A stretch of 64,000 nt of DNA from Nocardia vaccinii NBRC 15922. GTDB taxonomy: Bacteria; Actinomycetota; Actinomycetes; Mycobacteriales; Mycobacteriaceae. Where the stretch lies: NCBI RefSeq assembly GCF_001613305.1, contig NZ_BDCC01000058.1, positions 62,001 through 126,000 of the forward strand. Reading direction: 5' to 3'. Shown here piece after piece: positions 16,476 through 24,520 of this stretch. The notes below the pieces were generated by a model. It worked only from the letters and a program-made list of their open reading frames with translations. It was not told the origin of the DNA and made no database searches. The position numbers and the translations under genes were made by a program. The stretch's first letter is position 1. Every line of letters starts with the position of its first letter.

Positions 16476-17184
16476 TTCGAGCGATATCGCCAACCGGGTC
16501 GAGAACCAGAATTGGCCCGCACTGGTCGAGGAGCTGGACGAGTACGGGTACGCGCTCACCGGACCGCTGCTGCTTCCCGAGGAATGCCGGGCGCTGGCCG
16601 CTCTGTACGATCGCCCCGAGTTGTTCCGCAGCACTGTGGTCATGTCCCGACATCGCTTCGGCTCAGGTGAATACCGCTATTTCGACCACGATCTGCCGGG
16701 GCTGGTTCACGAACTGCGCACGGCGTTCTATCCGAAACTTCTTCCCGTCGCCCGGGATTGGGCGGTGAAATTCGGCCGCCCCGGAAGCTGGCCCGAACGC
16801 CTGGAGGACTGGATCGCCCTGTGCCACCAGGCCGGACAGCGCAAGTCCGCGCAGATCCTGTTGCGCTACGGCCCCGGCGACTGGAATGCGCTGCACCGAG
16901 ACCTGTTCGGCGACATGATCTTTCCACTCCAGGTGGTCATAGGCTTGGACGAGCCCGGCCGCGACTACACCGGCGGCGAATTCCTCATGGTCGAGCAGCG
17001 CCCGCGAGCCCAATCCCGCGGCTCGGCGACGTTGCTACCGCACGGCCACGGACTGATCTTCACCACCCGCGAGCGCCCGGTACGTGGGGCCCGCGGGTGG
17101 TCCGCCGCCCCGATGCGCCACGGGGTGAGCGTCGTGCGGTCCGGCCACCGCCACACCCTCGGTCTGGTCTTCCACGACGCCTGA
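16456..17184 (+). CDS. 2-oxoglutarate/Fe(II) dioxygenase (DUF2086/AlkB-like repair type)
   Basis: The 242-residue protein has the double-stranded beta-helix iron motif His-x-Asp (ALHRDLFGD) and a distal HGVSVVRSGHRHTL segment that supplies the second His and the Arg for 2-oxoglutarate. The pattern resembles the prolyl-hydroxylase-like family PF09859, often fused to or beside Ada/Ogt proteins. The overlap with ogt supports a role in alkyl-lesion removal, but a protein target is not excluded. It starts inside the ogt 3' end, at ATG 16456. Confidence 0.82.
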   Translation: MPAVQSDSSDIANRVENQNWPALVEELDEYGYALTGPLLLPEECRALAALYDRPELFRSTVVMSRHRFGSGEYRYFDHDLPGLVHELRTAFYPKLLPVARDWAVKFGRPGSWPERLEDWIALCHQAGQRKSAQILLRYGPGDWNALHRDLFGDMIFPLQVVIGLDEPGRDYTGGEFLMVEQRPRAQSRGSATLLPHGHGLIFTTRERPVRGARGWSAAPMRHGVSVVRSGHRHTLGLVFHDA

Positions 17185-17320
17185 TGCGCCCCGATCGCGC
17201 GGGCAGCACTCGAACCATCCAGGCGGTGAATAGTTGCCCAACACTGAGGTCAGCGGGTCGGCTCGCGGGCATCCGGGGCGAAAATGGCTGGACATCAAGA
17301 TATTCGGGGGATAGATCCGA

Positions 17321-18850
17321 GTGGACAGCTATCTGGTGCAGATCGGGTTGCCGGTCATCGCACTCGTGGTGTCGTTGGTCGCGTTCTTCTGGGAATTCGT
17401 GGTCATGCGGCGCAAGCGCCTGGGCTATCGAGTGCAGATGGACACTCCGCTGACCGGGGAGACCAAGTCGGTATTTCCGGGCGTCCTGGAACAATTGGAG
17501 CCGGACGGGGGTACCGCGGATACGCATCTGCGGGACCTGTCGATCGTGTTGATTCGCGTGGAGAACGACGGTGTCACGAACATCGATTCCGCCGATTACG
17601 CGATGCCGGACGACGAACGGGTCGGGTTGCGGTTGCATTTCCCGCATCGCCGGATCGCCGGAATGGCGGTGACCGAGCTCAGCGATAGCGTGCTCGGGTC
17701 CTATCTCGAGCCGGGCCGGGGCATCGCCGCGCACGCGGACGAAGCGCACGACCTGGGCATCATCGACCTGCCGAAGGTGCCGATGAACCGGCGGGACCAC
17801 TACAAGATCCTCGCCGTTCTCTCGCGCGGGACCGGCGACGGCCCGTATCCGGAACCCTCACTGCACGGCAAGCTCAAGGGCGGGCGAGTCCGCGCGACCC
17901 AGAGCCGCACCGGGCTGTCCCGAAATATCCTGGCGTTCATCGGATTTCTGGTGATCGTGATCGTCGTGCAGTTCGGCGTCTCGCTGGCCGGAGACAATCC
18001 GCCGGCGCCGGACTGCCTCGCGGGCCGGCTCACTGTGGTGGGGTCCTCGGCCTTCGAACCGGTGATCCGGGATGCCGCCACCGCCTACCGGAAGACCTGT
18101 CCAGCAGCAGATTTCACCTTCGCATTCGACGGCAGCGAACGCGGGCTGACCACCGTCGACGAGGAGGGCCACGGTGATCCGGGGCTGCTGGCGATCACCG
18201 ACGGCCCCAAGGGCGTCGGCTATCCGGCTCTGCTGCCGCGCCCGCTGGCCATGGCCGTGTTCTCGGTGATCGTGCACGGCGATCTCGGCGTGCCGAATCT
18301 GACCGCCCAGCAGATCCGGGATCTGTTCGAGGGCCGGATCGGCAACTGGAACAAGCTCGGCGGCCCCGACCTGCCGGTGCGACTCGTCAACCGCGCCTTC
18401 GGATCCGGCACTCGGGAGACCTTCCAGCAGCGACTGCTCGGCGGCAACTCCGTGACGCTGCCCGAGGCAAGCTGCCGGACCATCCAGGTCACGAATCCGC
18501 CCGGCGTGGCCGCCTGCGAGGTGCCGCTGACCGGTGACATGCTGAAGGCCGTCGCCGCCATTCCCGGCGCGGTCGGCTACTCCTCCTACACCGAGGCCGC
18601 CGGATATCCGGGAGTCACCGTGGTCTCCATCGACGGGCATCAGGCCACCCGCGACGAGGTGCTCGCGCACGACTACGCGCTCTGGGGCGTCGAATACGCC
18701 TACAGCAACGGCGAATTGCCGTACGATTCGCTCGCCGCGGCATTCCTGCGCTATCTCACCGACCGCGCGGGCAAGGACATCATCCGCTCGCACGGCGGCA
18801 CACCGTGCGGTGAACTCGCCGATCCCGCCGCGTGCAGCCCGCAGCGATGA
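17321..18850 (+). CDS. Membrane-anchored PstS-like substrate-binding protein
   Basis: The 509-residue protein has a membrane helix at residues 7-28, a cytoplasm-facing domain of about 170 residues, a second membrane helix near 202-225, and then a periplasmic-binding-protein domain of the phosphate-binding PstS type (GSSAFEPV, FEGRIGNWN, GSGTRETF, and YSSYTE in the second lobe). No ABC permease or ATPase gene is adjacent. The layout suggests a sensor or scavenging receptor rather than a transporter subunit. The start is GTG 17321 after a GGGGG stretch. Confidence 0.78.
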   Translation: MDSYLVQIGLPVIALVVSLVAFFWEFVVMRRKRLGYRVQMDTPLTGETKSVFPGVLEQLEPDGGTADTHLRDLSIVLIRVENDGVTNIDSADYAMPDDERVGLRLHFPHRRIAGMAVTELSDSVLGSYLEPGRGIAAHADEAHDLGIIDLPKVPMNRRDHYKILAVLSRGTGDGPYPEPSLHGKLKGGRVRATQSRTGLSRNILAFIGFLVIVIVVQFGVSLAGDNPPAPDCLAGRLTVVGSSAFEPVIRDAATAYRKTCPAADFTFAFDGSERGLTTVDEEGHGDPGLLAITDGPKGVGYPALLPRPLAMAVFSVIVHGDLGVPNLTAQQIRDLFEGRIGNWNKLGGPDLPVRLVNRAFGSGTRETFQQRLLGGNSVTLPEASCRTIQVTNPPGVAACEVPLTGDMLKAVAAIPGAVGYSSYTEAAGYPGVTVVSIDGHQATRDEVLAHDYALWGVEYAYSNGELPYDSLAAAFLRYLTDRAGKDIIRSHGGTPCGELADPAACSPQR

Positions 18851-18862
18851 CGCCCGCGGCGG

Positions 18863-20023
18863 TCACAGCGATCGGGAGATGATCTCTTTCATGATTTCGC
18901 TTGTGCCACCGTAGATTCGGTTCACCCGCGAGCCGGTGTACATATTGGCGATCGGATATTCCATCATGTAGCCGTAGCCGCCGAAGAGTTGCAGGCATTT
19001 GTCGACCACCTTGTCGGCGGTCTCGGCGGCGAACAATTTGGCCATGGACGCGGTCGCCGGATCGTTCTGCCCGCCGACGTACTGCGAGATCGCGTAGTCC
19101 ACAAGGGTTTTGATGGCCAGCGCCTCGGTCTTGACCTCGGCGAGGGTGAAGGCGTTGTGCTGGAACTTGCCGATCGGGCGGCCGAACGCCTCCCGCTCGC
19201 GCGAATACCGCAGCGCTTCGAGCACCGCGGCCTCGGCCAGTGCGGAGCAGATGGTGGCGATGATGAGCCGCTCGCGGGCCAGTTGTTCCATGAGCTGGTA
19301 GAAGCCCAGACCCTCCTGCGCGCCGAGCAGATTCGCGACCGGCACGCGCATATCGGAGAAGAACAGCTCGCGGGTGTCCTGCGCGTGCTGGCCCATCTTC
19401 TCCAGCACCCGGCCCCGCTCGAAGCCGGGCAGATCCCGGGTCTCGGCCACGATCAGCGAGACGCCCGCGGCGCCCTTGGACGGATCGGTCTTGGCGACGA
19501 TGACGACCAGATCGCAGTGGGTACCGTTGGAAATGAACGTCTTCGAACAGTTTACGACGTAATGGTCGCCGTCGCGAATCGCGGTGGTGCGCACCGCCTG
19601 CAGATCCGAACCCGTCCCCGGCTCGGTCATGGCGACGGCCAGCACCAACTCACCGGCGATGATGCCCGGCAGCCACTTCGCCCGCTGTTCCGGACTGCCG
19701 TACTGGTGGATGTAGTGCGACACGATCGGCGAGTGCACCGAGAAGCCGAAACCGTTGTCGTGCGCGTAGACCAGCTCCTCCTGCACAACGGCCTGCATAC
19801 CGAAATCGCCTCCGGCGCCGCCGAATTCCTCCGGCAGATCCAGTCCGAGCAGACCCGCCGCACCGGCCTTGTTCCAGAACTCGCGGTCGACCATGTGCTG
19901 AGCGCTCCAGCGCTCGCGGTGCGGCGCGCTCTCCTTGCGGAAGAAGGCCGCCGCGTGCTTGCGCAGTTCGCGATGTTGGTCGGTCTCCCAGGAGGGACGG
20001 TAGTCGGGGAAGAGTTCGGACAT
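18863..20023 (-). CDS. Acyl-CoA dehydrogenase
   Basis: The 386-residue protein has the family signatures: AMTEPGTGSDL in the middle domain, YSREREAFGRPIG at the start of the C-terminal helices, QLFGGYGYM and IYGGTSEIMKE near the end. It is a soluble FAD enzyme that oxidises acyl-CoA to the 2-enoyl-CoA and passes electrons to ETF. The Glu found in the last motif of medium-chain enzymes is Gly here, so the base is elsewhere, as in long-chain and isovaleryl enzymes. The start is ATG 20023 after AGAGGGA. A palindrome and a divergent TetR gene imply ligand-controlled expression. Confidence 0.92.
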   Translation of the reverse strand: MSELFPDYRPSWETDQHRELRKHAAAFFRKESAPHRERWSAQHMVDREFWNKAGAAGLLGLDLPEEFGGAGGDFGMQAVVQEELVYAHDNGFGFSVHSPIVSHYIHQYGSPEQRAKWLPGIIAGELVLAVAMTEPGTGSDLQAVRTTAIRDGDHYVVNCSKTFISNGTHCDLVVIVAKTDPSKGAAGVSLIVAETRDLPGFERGRVLEKMGQHAQDTRELFFSDMRVPVANLLGAQEGLGFYQLMEQLARERLIIATICSALAEAAVLEALRYSREREAFGRPIGKFQHNAFTLAEVKTEALAIKTLVDYAISQYVGGQNDPATASMAKLFAAETADKVVDKCLQLFGGYGYMMEYPIANMYTGSRVNRIYGGTSEIMKEIISRSL

Positions 20024-20082
20024 GCGTGATCCCTCTGCTTTCCGGCGCGCGGGGTGACACCCCCGGTCGTTCACGGCAACGG

Positions 20083-20100
20083 ACAGTACAGTTGTACTGT
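20083..20100. promoter_or_regulatory. Palindromic operator for the divergent TetR protein
   Basis: ACAGTACA-GT-TGTACTGT is a perfect 8+2+8 palindrome in the 165-base gap between the acyl-CoA dehydrogenase and the TetR gene. Its size and position suit a TetR dimer that represses both promoters. Confidence 0.75.
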
Positions 20101-20188
20101 TCACCGGTCAATAGCACCGCAACAACCTACGGAACTGAGCTACTACACGACGTAAGATCTCCGCCAGACCCAGACGAGCTGAGGACCG

Positions 20189-20776
20189 ATGCTGAATCCA
20201 CGCGCGACGAACGAGGATCTGACCGCCAAAGCGCGGATCCGCAATGCCGCCATGGATCTGTTCGCGCAGTACGGCGAGTCCCGAGTGTCGCTCCGGGCGG
20301 TCGCCGCCGAGGCGGGCGTGACCCTCGGCCTGGTCCAGCACCACTTCAAGACCAAGGCGGGCCTGCGCGAGGCCGTCGACCAACTGGTGAGCGAGTACTT
20401 CTATCAGGCAGTGCACTCGGTGCCCAATACCGGAACCCCCGGCGAGGTGGCGGGCGCTCGGGACGAGGCCGTGCGCGCGATGCTGCGTGAGAATCCGGCC
20501 GTGGTGAACTACATCCGTCGCGCGGTCCTCGAACCGGAGCCGGCGCGGCTGAAATTCCTGGAACGCCAGGTGGAGTTGGTGCGCAGCGAGGTCGTCGCGC
20601 TGCGCGAGGCGGGTTTGGCCTCGACCGCGCGTCGCGAATCGACCCAGGTGCTCGCGGTGCTGGTGCGACAGTTCGGCGAACTGCTGCTGGCGCCGATGAT
20701 CGAGTCGGTCTGGCAGATGGTTGCCGACGAGGCCGATACCGCCAAACCACGACTCAACGTGACCGTCGAGGAATGA
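20189..20776 (+). CDS. TetR-family regulator of the acyl-CoA dehydrogenase
   Basis: The 195-residue protein has a TetR helix-turn-helix at about residues 15-60 (IRNAAMDLFAQYG, SLRAVAAEAGVTLGLVQHHF). The C-terminal ligand domain is variable, as usual. It diverges from an acyl-CoA dehydrogenase with one perfect palindrome between them, so it very likely represses that gene and itself; an acyl-CoA or related acid is the expected inducer. The start is ATG 20189. Confidence 0.85.
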   Translation: MLNPRATNEDLTAKARIRNAAMDLFAQYGESRVSLRAVAAEAGVTLGLVQHHFKTKAGLREAVDQLVSEYFYQAVHSVPNTGTPGEVAGARDEAVRAMLRENPAVVNYIRRAVLEPEPARLKFLERQVELVRSEVVALREAGLASTARRESTQVLAVLVRQFGELLLAPMIESVWQMVADEADTAKPRLNVTVEE

Positions 20777-20986
20777 TCCTGCGTTAGCCGTGACGTTGCC
20801 GAGCGCTGTGACCGGCATCACACATCTGTCGTCGAATCCTGCTCGGGCACAAATGAATCGCCGCTGGCGGTACAGATGTCCAGAAAATTGTTCAACTGCG
20901 CCGCCGGGGCGGCGCAACGCTGCTACCTTGGCTTACTACCGGGCGATGCCTCGTCACCAGCCGTCCCCGCCCCGAGGAGCAGCACC

Positions 20987-22060
20987 ATGAAATCTGGAAG
21001 ATGGGGCGCGGCGGTGGCGCTGATCGGCATGGTCGCACTGGTGTGCGCCGGTTGCTCGGCGATATTCGGAGGTCGAGGGCCGACCCACATCACGGCCGAT
21101 TTCCGCAGTATCTCGGGCATGTTCGCGGGCAATCCGGTCACCGTGCTGGGCCTGCGGGTCGGCACGGTCGACAAGATCGTCCCGCATGCCCGGTACGCCG
21201 AGGTCCACCTGAGTATCGACCACGACGTCACGATCCCCGAAAACGTCACGGCCGCGCTGATTTCGCAGTCCATCGTGACCGATCGGCATATCGAACTGTC
21301 CCCCGCCTACACTGGCGGCCCGGCCCTGTCCGACGGCGCGCACCTGACCGTCGAATCCACCCGCAGCCCAGTCGAATTGGACACCCTGCTGCAGACCATC
21401 GACAAGTTCACCGCCGCCCTGGCTCCGCCGCCGGGGAGCACGGGGGGCCCGCTGTCGGGCACCCTGCTCTACGACATGGTCGACGGCCGGGGCGCGAAGA
21501 TCCGCGACACCTTGCGGGCATTGACCGGCGCTCTGCGAACGGGCGTGGACAACCGCGACGCGATCTCGCAGATCATCGTCCAGCTCAACGATCTGACCTC
21601 GATGCTCGCCGACAACGACCAAGCCGTGCGGGAATTCGGGAACAACGTCACCCGGATGTCCACGATGCTCGCGGAGCAAGCCCCCGGACTCCAGGCGACC
21701 CTGGATCAACTCGAGTCGTTCCTGGCCAATACCGGCACCACCTTCGGGGGTTATCAGGATCGGCTGGCCACCAGCCTGACCGGGCTGACGAACGTCACCG
21801 ATCAATTGCGCGCCAACGCGTCCCAGCTCACCGAGACCGTGGACGTCGCGCCGCTGACCCTGGAGAACCTCGATCGGCTGGTCGATCGCCGCGGCCGGTT
21901 CGGCCGCGCCCATGCGCTCATCGGCACCGTCAGCGGGGAGATCGTCAGCACCTTCTGCGAGCGGGTCGGGTTGCGGGCCGATGGCTGCCGGACCGGACAG
22001 GTTCAGGATCTCGGCCCTGATTTCGGCCTGACCGCGGCGATTCTGGGGCTCACCCGATGA
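20987..22060 (+). CDS. MCE-family lipoprotein (stand-alone)
   Basis: The 357-residue protein starts at ATG 20987 after GAGGAG. A lipoprotein signal with lipobox VCAGC ends near residue 22, an MCE/MlaD domain spans about 35-115 (FRSISGMFAGNPVTVLGLRVG), and a long helical region follows, ending in the Cys-containing C-terminus. MCE proteins form lipid-transfer tunnels across the cell envelope. They normally occur as six-gene operons with YrbE permeases; none are here, so this is an orphan subunit that may work with a complex encoded elsewhere. The end is 79 bases before the next TetR gene. Confidence 0.85.
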   Translation: MKSGRWGAAVALIGMVALVCAGCSAIFGGRGPTHITADFRSISGMFAGNPVTVLGLRVGTVDKIVPHARYAEVHLSIDHDVTIPENVTAALISQSIVTDRHIELSPAYTGGPALSDGAHLTVESTRSPVELDTLLQTIDKFTAALAPPPGSTGGPLSGTLLYDMVDGRGAKIRDTLRALTGALRTGVDNRDAISQIIVQLNDLTSMLADNDQAVREFGNNVTRMSTMLAEQAPGLQATLDQLESFLANTGTTFGGYQDRLATSLTGLTNVTDQLRANASQLTETVDVAPLTLENLDRLVDRRGRFGRAHALIGTVSGEIVSTFCERVGLRADGCRTGQVQDLGPDFGLTAAILGLTR

Positions 22061-22127
22061 TTCCGGCTACTCGGCGACGCTCGCCGGCACTGGCGGGCAG
22101 GGCCGGACTCGCAGCACCGGCAACAGT

Positions 22128-22133
22128 TACAGT
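22128..22133 (+). promoter_or_regulatory. -10 element of a leaderless promoter
   Basis: TACAGT is followed by six bases and then GTG 22140, the start of the TetR gene. No ribosome site is present, which fits a leaderless transcript. Confidence 0.45.
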
Positions 22134-22139
22134 GCTCGC

Positions 22140-22742
22140 GTGGGTGAGACCTCGCAACGCGCACGCAACCCCTGGGGCCAGGGCGAGCGCTTGCGGCTGG
22201 AAATCCTCGAGGCCGCCGCGCGGTTGCTGTCCGATCTGGGCAGTGAGGAGGGGCTCACGATCCGCGGCGTGGCCCGTGCGGCCGGAATCTCGCCGGCGAG
22301 CATCTATCAGCACTTCGACGATAAATCCGCGCTGGTCGACGGTCTGATCGAATACGACGCGACCCAACTGGCCGCGGCGATGGCCGCCGCGCAGGCAGAG
22401 CTACCGCACGACGCGGTGCTGGACCGGGTGCGCGCGCAGATGAAGGCATACTGCCGATTCGCCCTGGACAGTCCGGGCCACTACCGCCTGATGATCGACA
22501 ACCGGCCCGCCCAGGCCACGCGTCCGGGCCCGCTGATGCAGTTCGTTCAGCAGGTGATCACCGCGTTCGAACGTTGCCGCGAGGCGGGGGTGCGATTGCG
22601 GCTGCCACCGGATCGGGCCGCGGTGGTGGTGTTCGTGGGCACGCACGGCCGGGTCGCGCTGTGGCATGCCAGCCAGGGCGCGCAGCCGGCCGAGACCGTG
22701 ACGGATTTCGTCGACGAGCTCATCTCGCTCGTTATCGATTGA
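22140..22742 (+). CDS. TetR-family regulator next to a P450 gene
   Basis: The 200-residue protein has the TetR DNA-binding helices at about residues 17-63 (ILEAAARLL, TIRGVARAAGISPASIYQHF) and a TetR C-terminal ligand domain. It is followed by the P450/ferredoxin pair in the same direction. The gap contains two inverted repeats that are candidate operators, so it probably controls that pair. The GTG start is supported by a -10-like element six bases upstream. Confidence 0.82.
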   Translation: MGETSQRARNPWGQGERLRLEILEAAARLLSDLGSEEGLTIRGVARAAGISPASIYQHFDDKSALVDGLIEYDATQLAAAMAAAQAELPHDAVLDRVRAQMKAYCRFALDSPGHYRLMIDNRPAQATRPGPLMQFVQQVITAFERCREAGVRLRLPPDRAAVVVFVGTHGRVALWHASQGAQPAETVTDFVDELISLVID

Positions 22743-22757
22743 CTCCCTTCACATCTC

Positions 22758-22825
22758 GCTAATCGTTGCTTAGCAGAACCAACCGGATCTATCCTGGCCG
22801 AGTTAGTGAACGATTGTTTAGTAAC
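22758..22825. promoter_or_regulatory. Two inverted repeats before the P450 gene
   Basis: GCTAA-7-TTAGC occupies 22758-22774. A related element with TTAGTGAACGATTG and TTTAGTAA lies at 22802-22825, just before the ribosome site of the P450 gene. Both contain TTAG/CTAA half-sites around a CG(A)TTG core. They are candidate TetR operators. Confidence 0.5.
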
Positions 22826-22842
22826 TCTGTCAGGGGGTCACC

Positions 22843-24042
22843 ATGACCGAAGCCCTTCCCGCATTCCCCATGGCACGAGCCACCGGCTGCCCGTTCGATC
22901 CGCCGCCGCAGCTGCGCGAGCTCGATCCGGTCTCCCGGGTGCGAATCTGGAGCGGCGAAACACCATGGCTCGTCACGGGTTACGACGAGCAACGCGCCGT
23001 TCTGGCCGATCAGCGGTTCAGCGCCGACACCACCAAGGAGGGCTATCCGCATCAGTCGGCCGCGATCAACGCACGGCGGCGCACCTTCCGCGCGTTCATC
23101 GCGATGGACGATCCCGAACACGATCGACAGCGAAAGATGTTGACCCGCAACTTCATGGTCAAACGGGTCGAGGCGATGCGACCGCGGGTGCAGCAGATCG
23201 TGGACGGCCTGATCGACGATCTGCTCGCCGGTCCGCGGCCCGCGGATCTGGTGACCGCGTTCGCGCTGCCGGTGCCTTCGCTGGTCATCTGCGAACTGCT
23301 CGGCGTGCCATACGAGGATCACGAATTCTTCCAGTCCTGCAGCCGAAAGATGGTCTCCCGCAACACGCCTGCCGATGAAGCGGTGGCCGCGAACGAGGCG
23401 TTGCGCGAATATCTGCTGAAACTCATTGCGGCCAAACAGCGGACACCGACCGATGACCTGATCGGACGACTGGTCAGCGGGCAGGTCGCCGCGGGCGAGC
23501 TGACCGTGGACGAGGCCGCGGACATGTCCGTGCTGATGCTGATCGCCGGGCATGAGACGACCGCCAATATGATCGCGCTGGGCACCCTGGCGCTACTGGA
23601 ACATCCCGACCAACTCGCCGAACTGCGCGAGACCGATGATCCGGCGTTGATCGCGAACGCGGTCGAGGAGTTGCTGCGGTATCTGAACATCGTGCACAGC
23701 GGACGGCGGCGGGTCGCCTTGCAGGATGTCCAGGTCGGCGGACAGCTGGTGCGCGCGGGCGAGGGCGTCATCGTGGCCAATGACGCTGGTAACCGGGATG
23801 ATTCGGCATTCCCGGACCCGGACGTACTCGACATCCACCGCAAGGCCCGGCATCACGTGGCATTCGGTTACGGCGTACATCAGTGCCTCGGGCAGCCGCT
23901 GGCGCGGATGGAGCTGCAGGTGGTCTACGGAACCTTGTACAAGCGGATACCCACGCTGCGCCTTGCGATTCCGATCGAGGACGTGCGGTTCAAACACGAC
24001 ATGGTCGTCTACGGCGTCCATTCCCTCCCCGTCGCCTGGTAA
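22843..24042 (+). CDS. Cytochrome P450 monooxygenase
   Basis: The 399-residue soluble P450 has the oxygen-binding AGHETT motif at residues 235-240, the ELLR (ExxR) helix K motif, and the heme-binding FGYGVHQCLG with the ligand cysteine at residue 348. Its length and class are those of bacterial CYP monooxygenases that use NAD(P)H through a ferredoxin. A ferredoxin gene follows 11 bases downstream. The substrate is unknown. The upstream TetR gene and repeats suggest substrate-induced expression. Confidence 0.95.
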   Translation: MTEALPAFPMARATGCPFDPPPQLRELDPVSRVRIWSGETPWLVTGYDEQRAVLADQRFSADTTKEGYPHQSAAINARRRTFRAFIAMDDPEHDRQRKMLTRNFMVKRVEAMRPRVQQIVDGLIDDLLAGPRPADLVTAFALPVPSLVICELLGVPYEDHEFFQSCSRKMVSRNTPADEAVAANEALREYLLKLIAAKQRTPTDDLIGRLVSGQVAAGELTVDEAADMSVLMLIAGHETTANMIALGTLALLEHPDQLAELRETDDPALIANAVEELLRYLNIVHSGRRRVALQDVQVGGQLVRAGEGVIVANDAGNRDDSAFPDPDVLDIHRKARHHVAFGYGVHQCLGQPLARMELQVVYGTLYKRIPTLRLAIPIEDVRFKHDMVVYGVHSLPVAW

Positions 24043-24053
24043 GGAGCTCGCTC

Positions 24054-24248
24054 ATGAAAGTCATCGTGGATCAAGAGAAGTGCGTCGGATCGGGCCAGTG
24101 CGTGATGTTGTCCGATGCCGTGTTCGACCAGCGCGACGAGGACGGCGTCGTGGTGTTGCTCCAGGACCGGCCCGCCGCGGACCAGCACGAGGCGGTGCGT
24201 GAGGCCGCCCGGGTGTGTCCCGCGCTGGCGATCGAGATCGAGGAGTAG
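24054..24248 (+). CDS. 3Fe-4S ferredoxin, redox partner of the P450
   Basis: The 64-residue protein has three cluster cysteines (Cys10, Cys16 and Cys55 in VCP), where the fourth cysteine of a 4Fe-4S site is replaced (CVGSGQC). This is typical of the small ferredoxins that feed electrons to actinobacterial P450s. The start ATG 24054 follows AAGGAG just after the P450 stop, so the genes are co-transcribed. No ferredoxin reductase is nearby. Confidence 0.93.
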   Translation: MKVIVDQEKCVGSGQCVMLSDAVFDQRDEDGVVVLLQDRPAADQHEAVREAARVCPALAIEIEE

Positions 24249-24275
24249 CGACCGGACACCTGGCAAACCGGATTG

Positions 24276-24307
24276 CGGGCCGTCGACCGGGTGGTCGGCG
24301 GCCCGCA
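24276..24307 (+). terminator. Terminator after the P450/ferredoxin operon
   Basis: A 14-pair stem (13 Watson-Crick pairs and one G-T pair; GCGGGCC...GGCCCGC at the base) with a four-base loop lies 27 bases after the ferredoxin stop. No T-run follows, as is common in these bacteria. Confidence 0.6.
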
Positions 24308-24520
24308 TCGCGACGCGTTCGACTCCGTACCTGCCCAGGTCCGGGAGGGTCGCGACCAATCGTGACCCGTTCGAGATCCAGCGAACCCTTCGCAAATGCT
24401 TCGAGCTCTTAATATCCTTCCCGAATGGGCCTCTGGCAACTGTCCGGCTCACGGTCGCTCGGCCTGCTCTGATCCGCCGACGGGCTCGAACCCGCCGACG
24501 CCGAGATACGGAGGATACGC

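Noticed and set aside
15321..16643. Minus-strand frame of 440 codons antisense to SnoaL and ogt
   Set aside because: Overlaps two well-supported genes; composition is typical of antisense frames. A short stretch near 15750-15850 looked vaguely HTH-like but gives no family.
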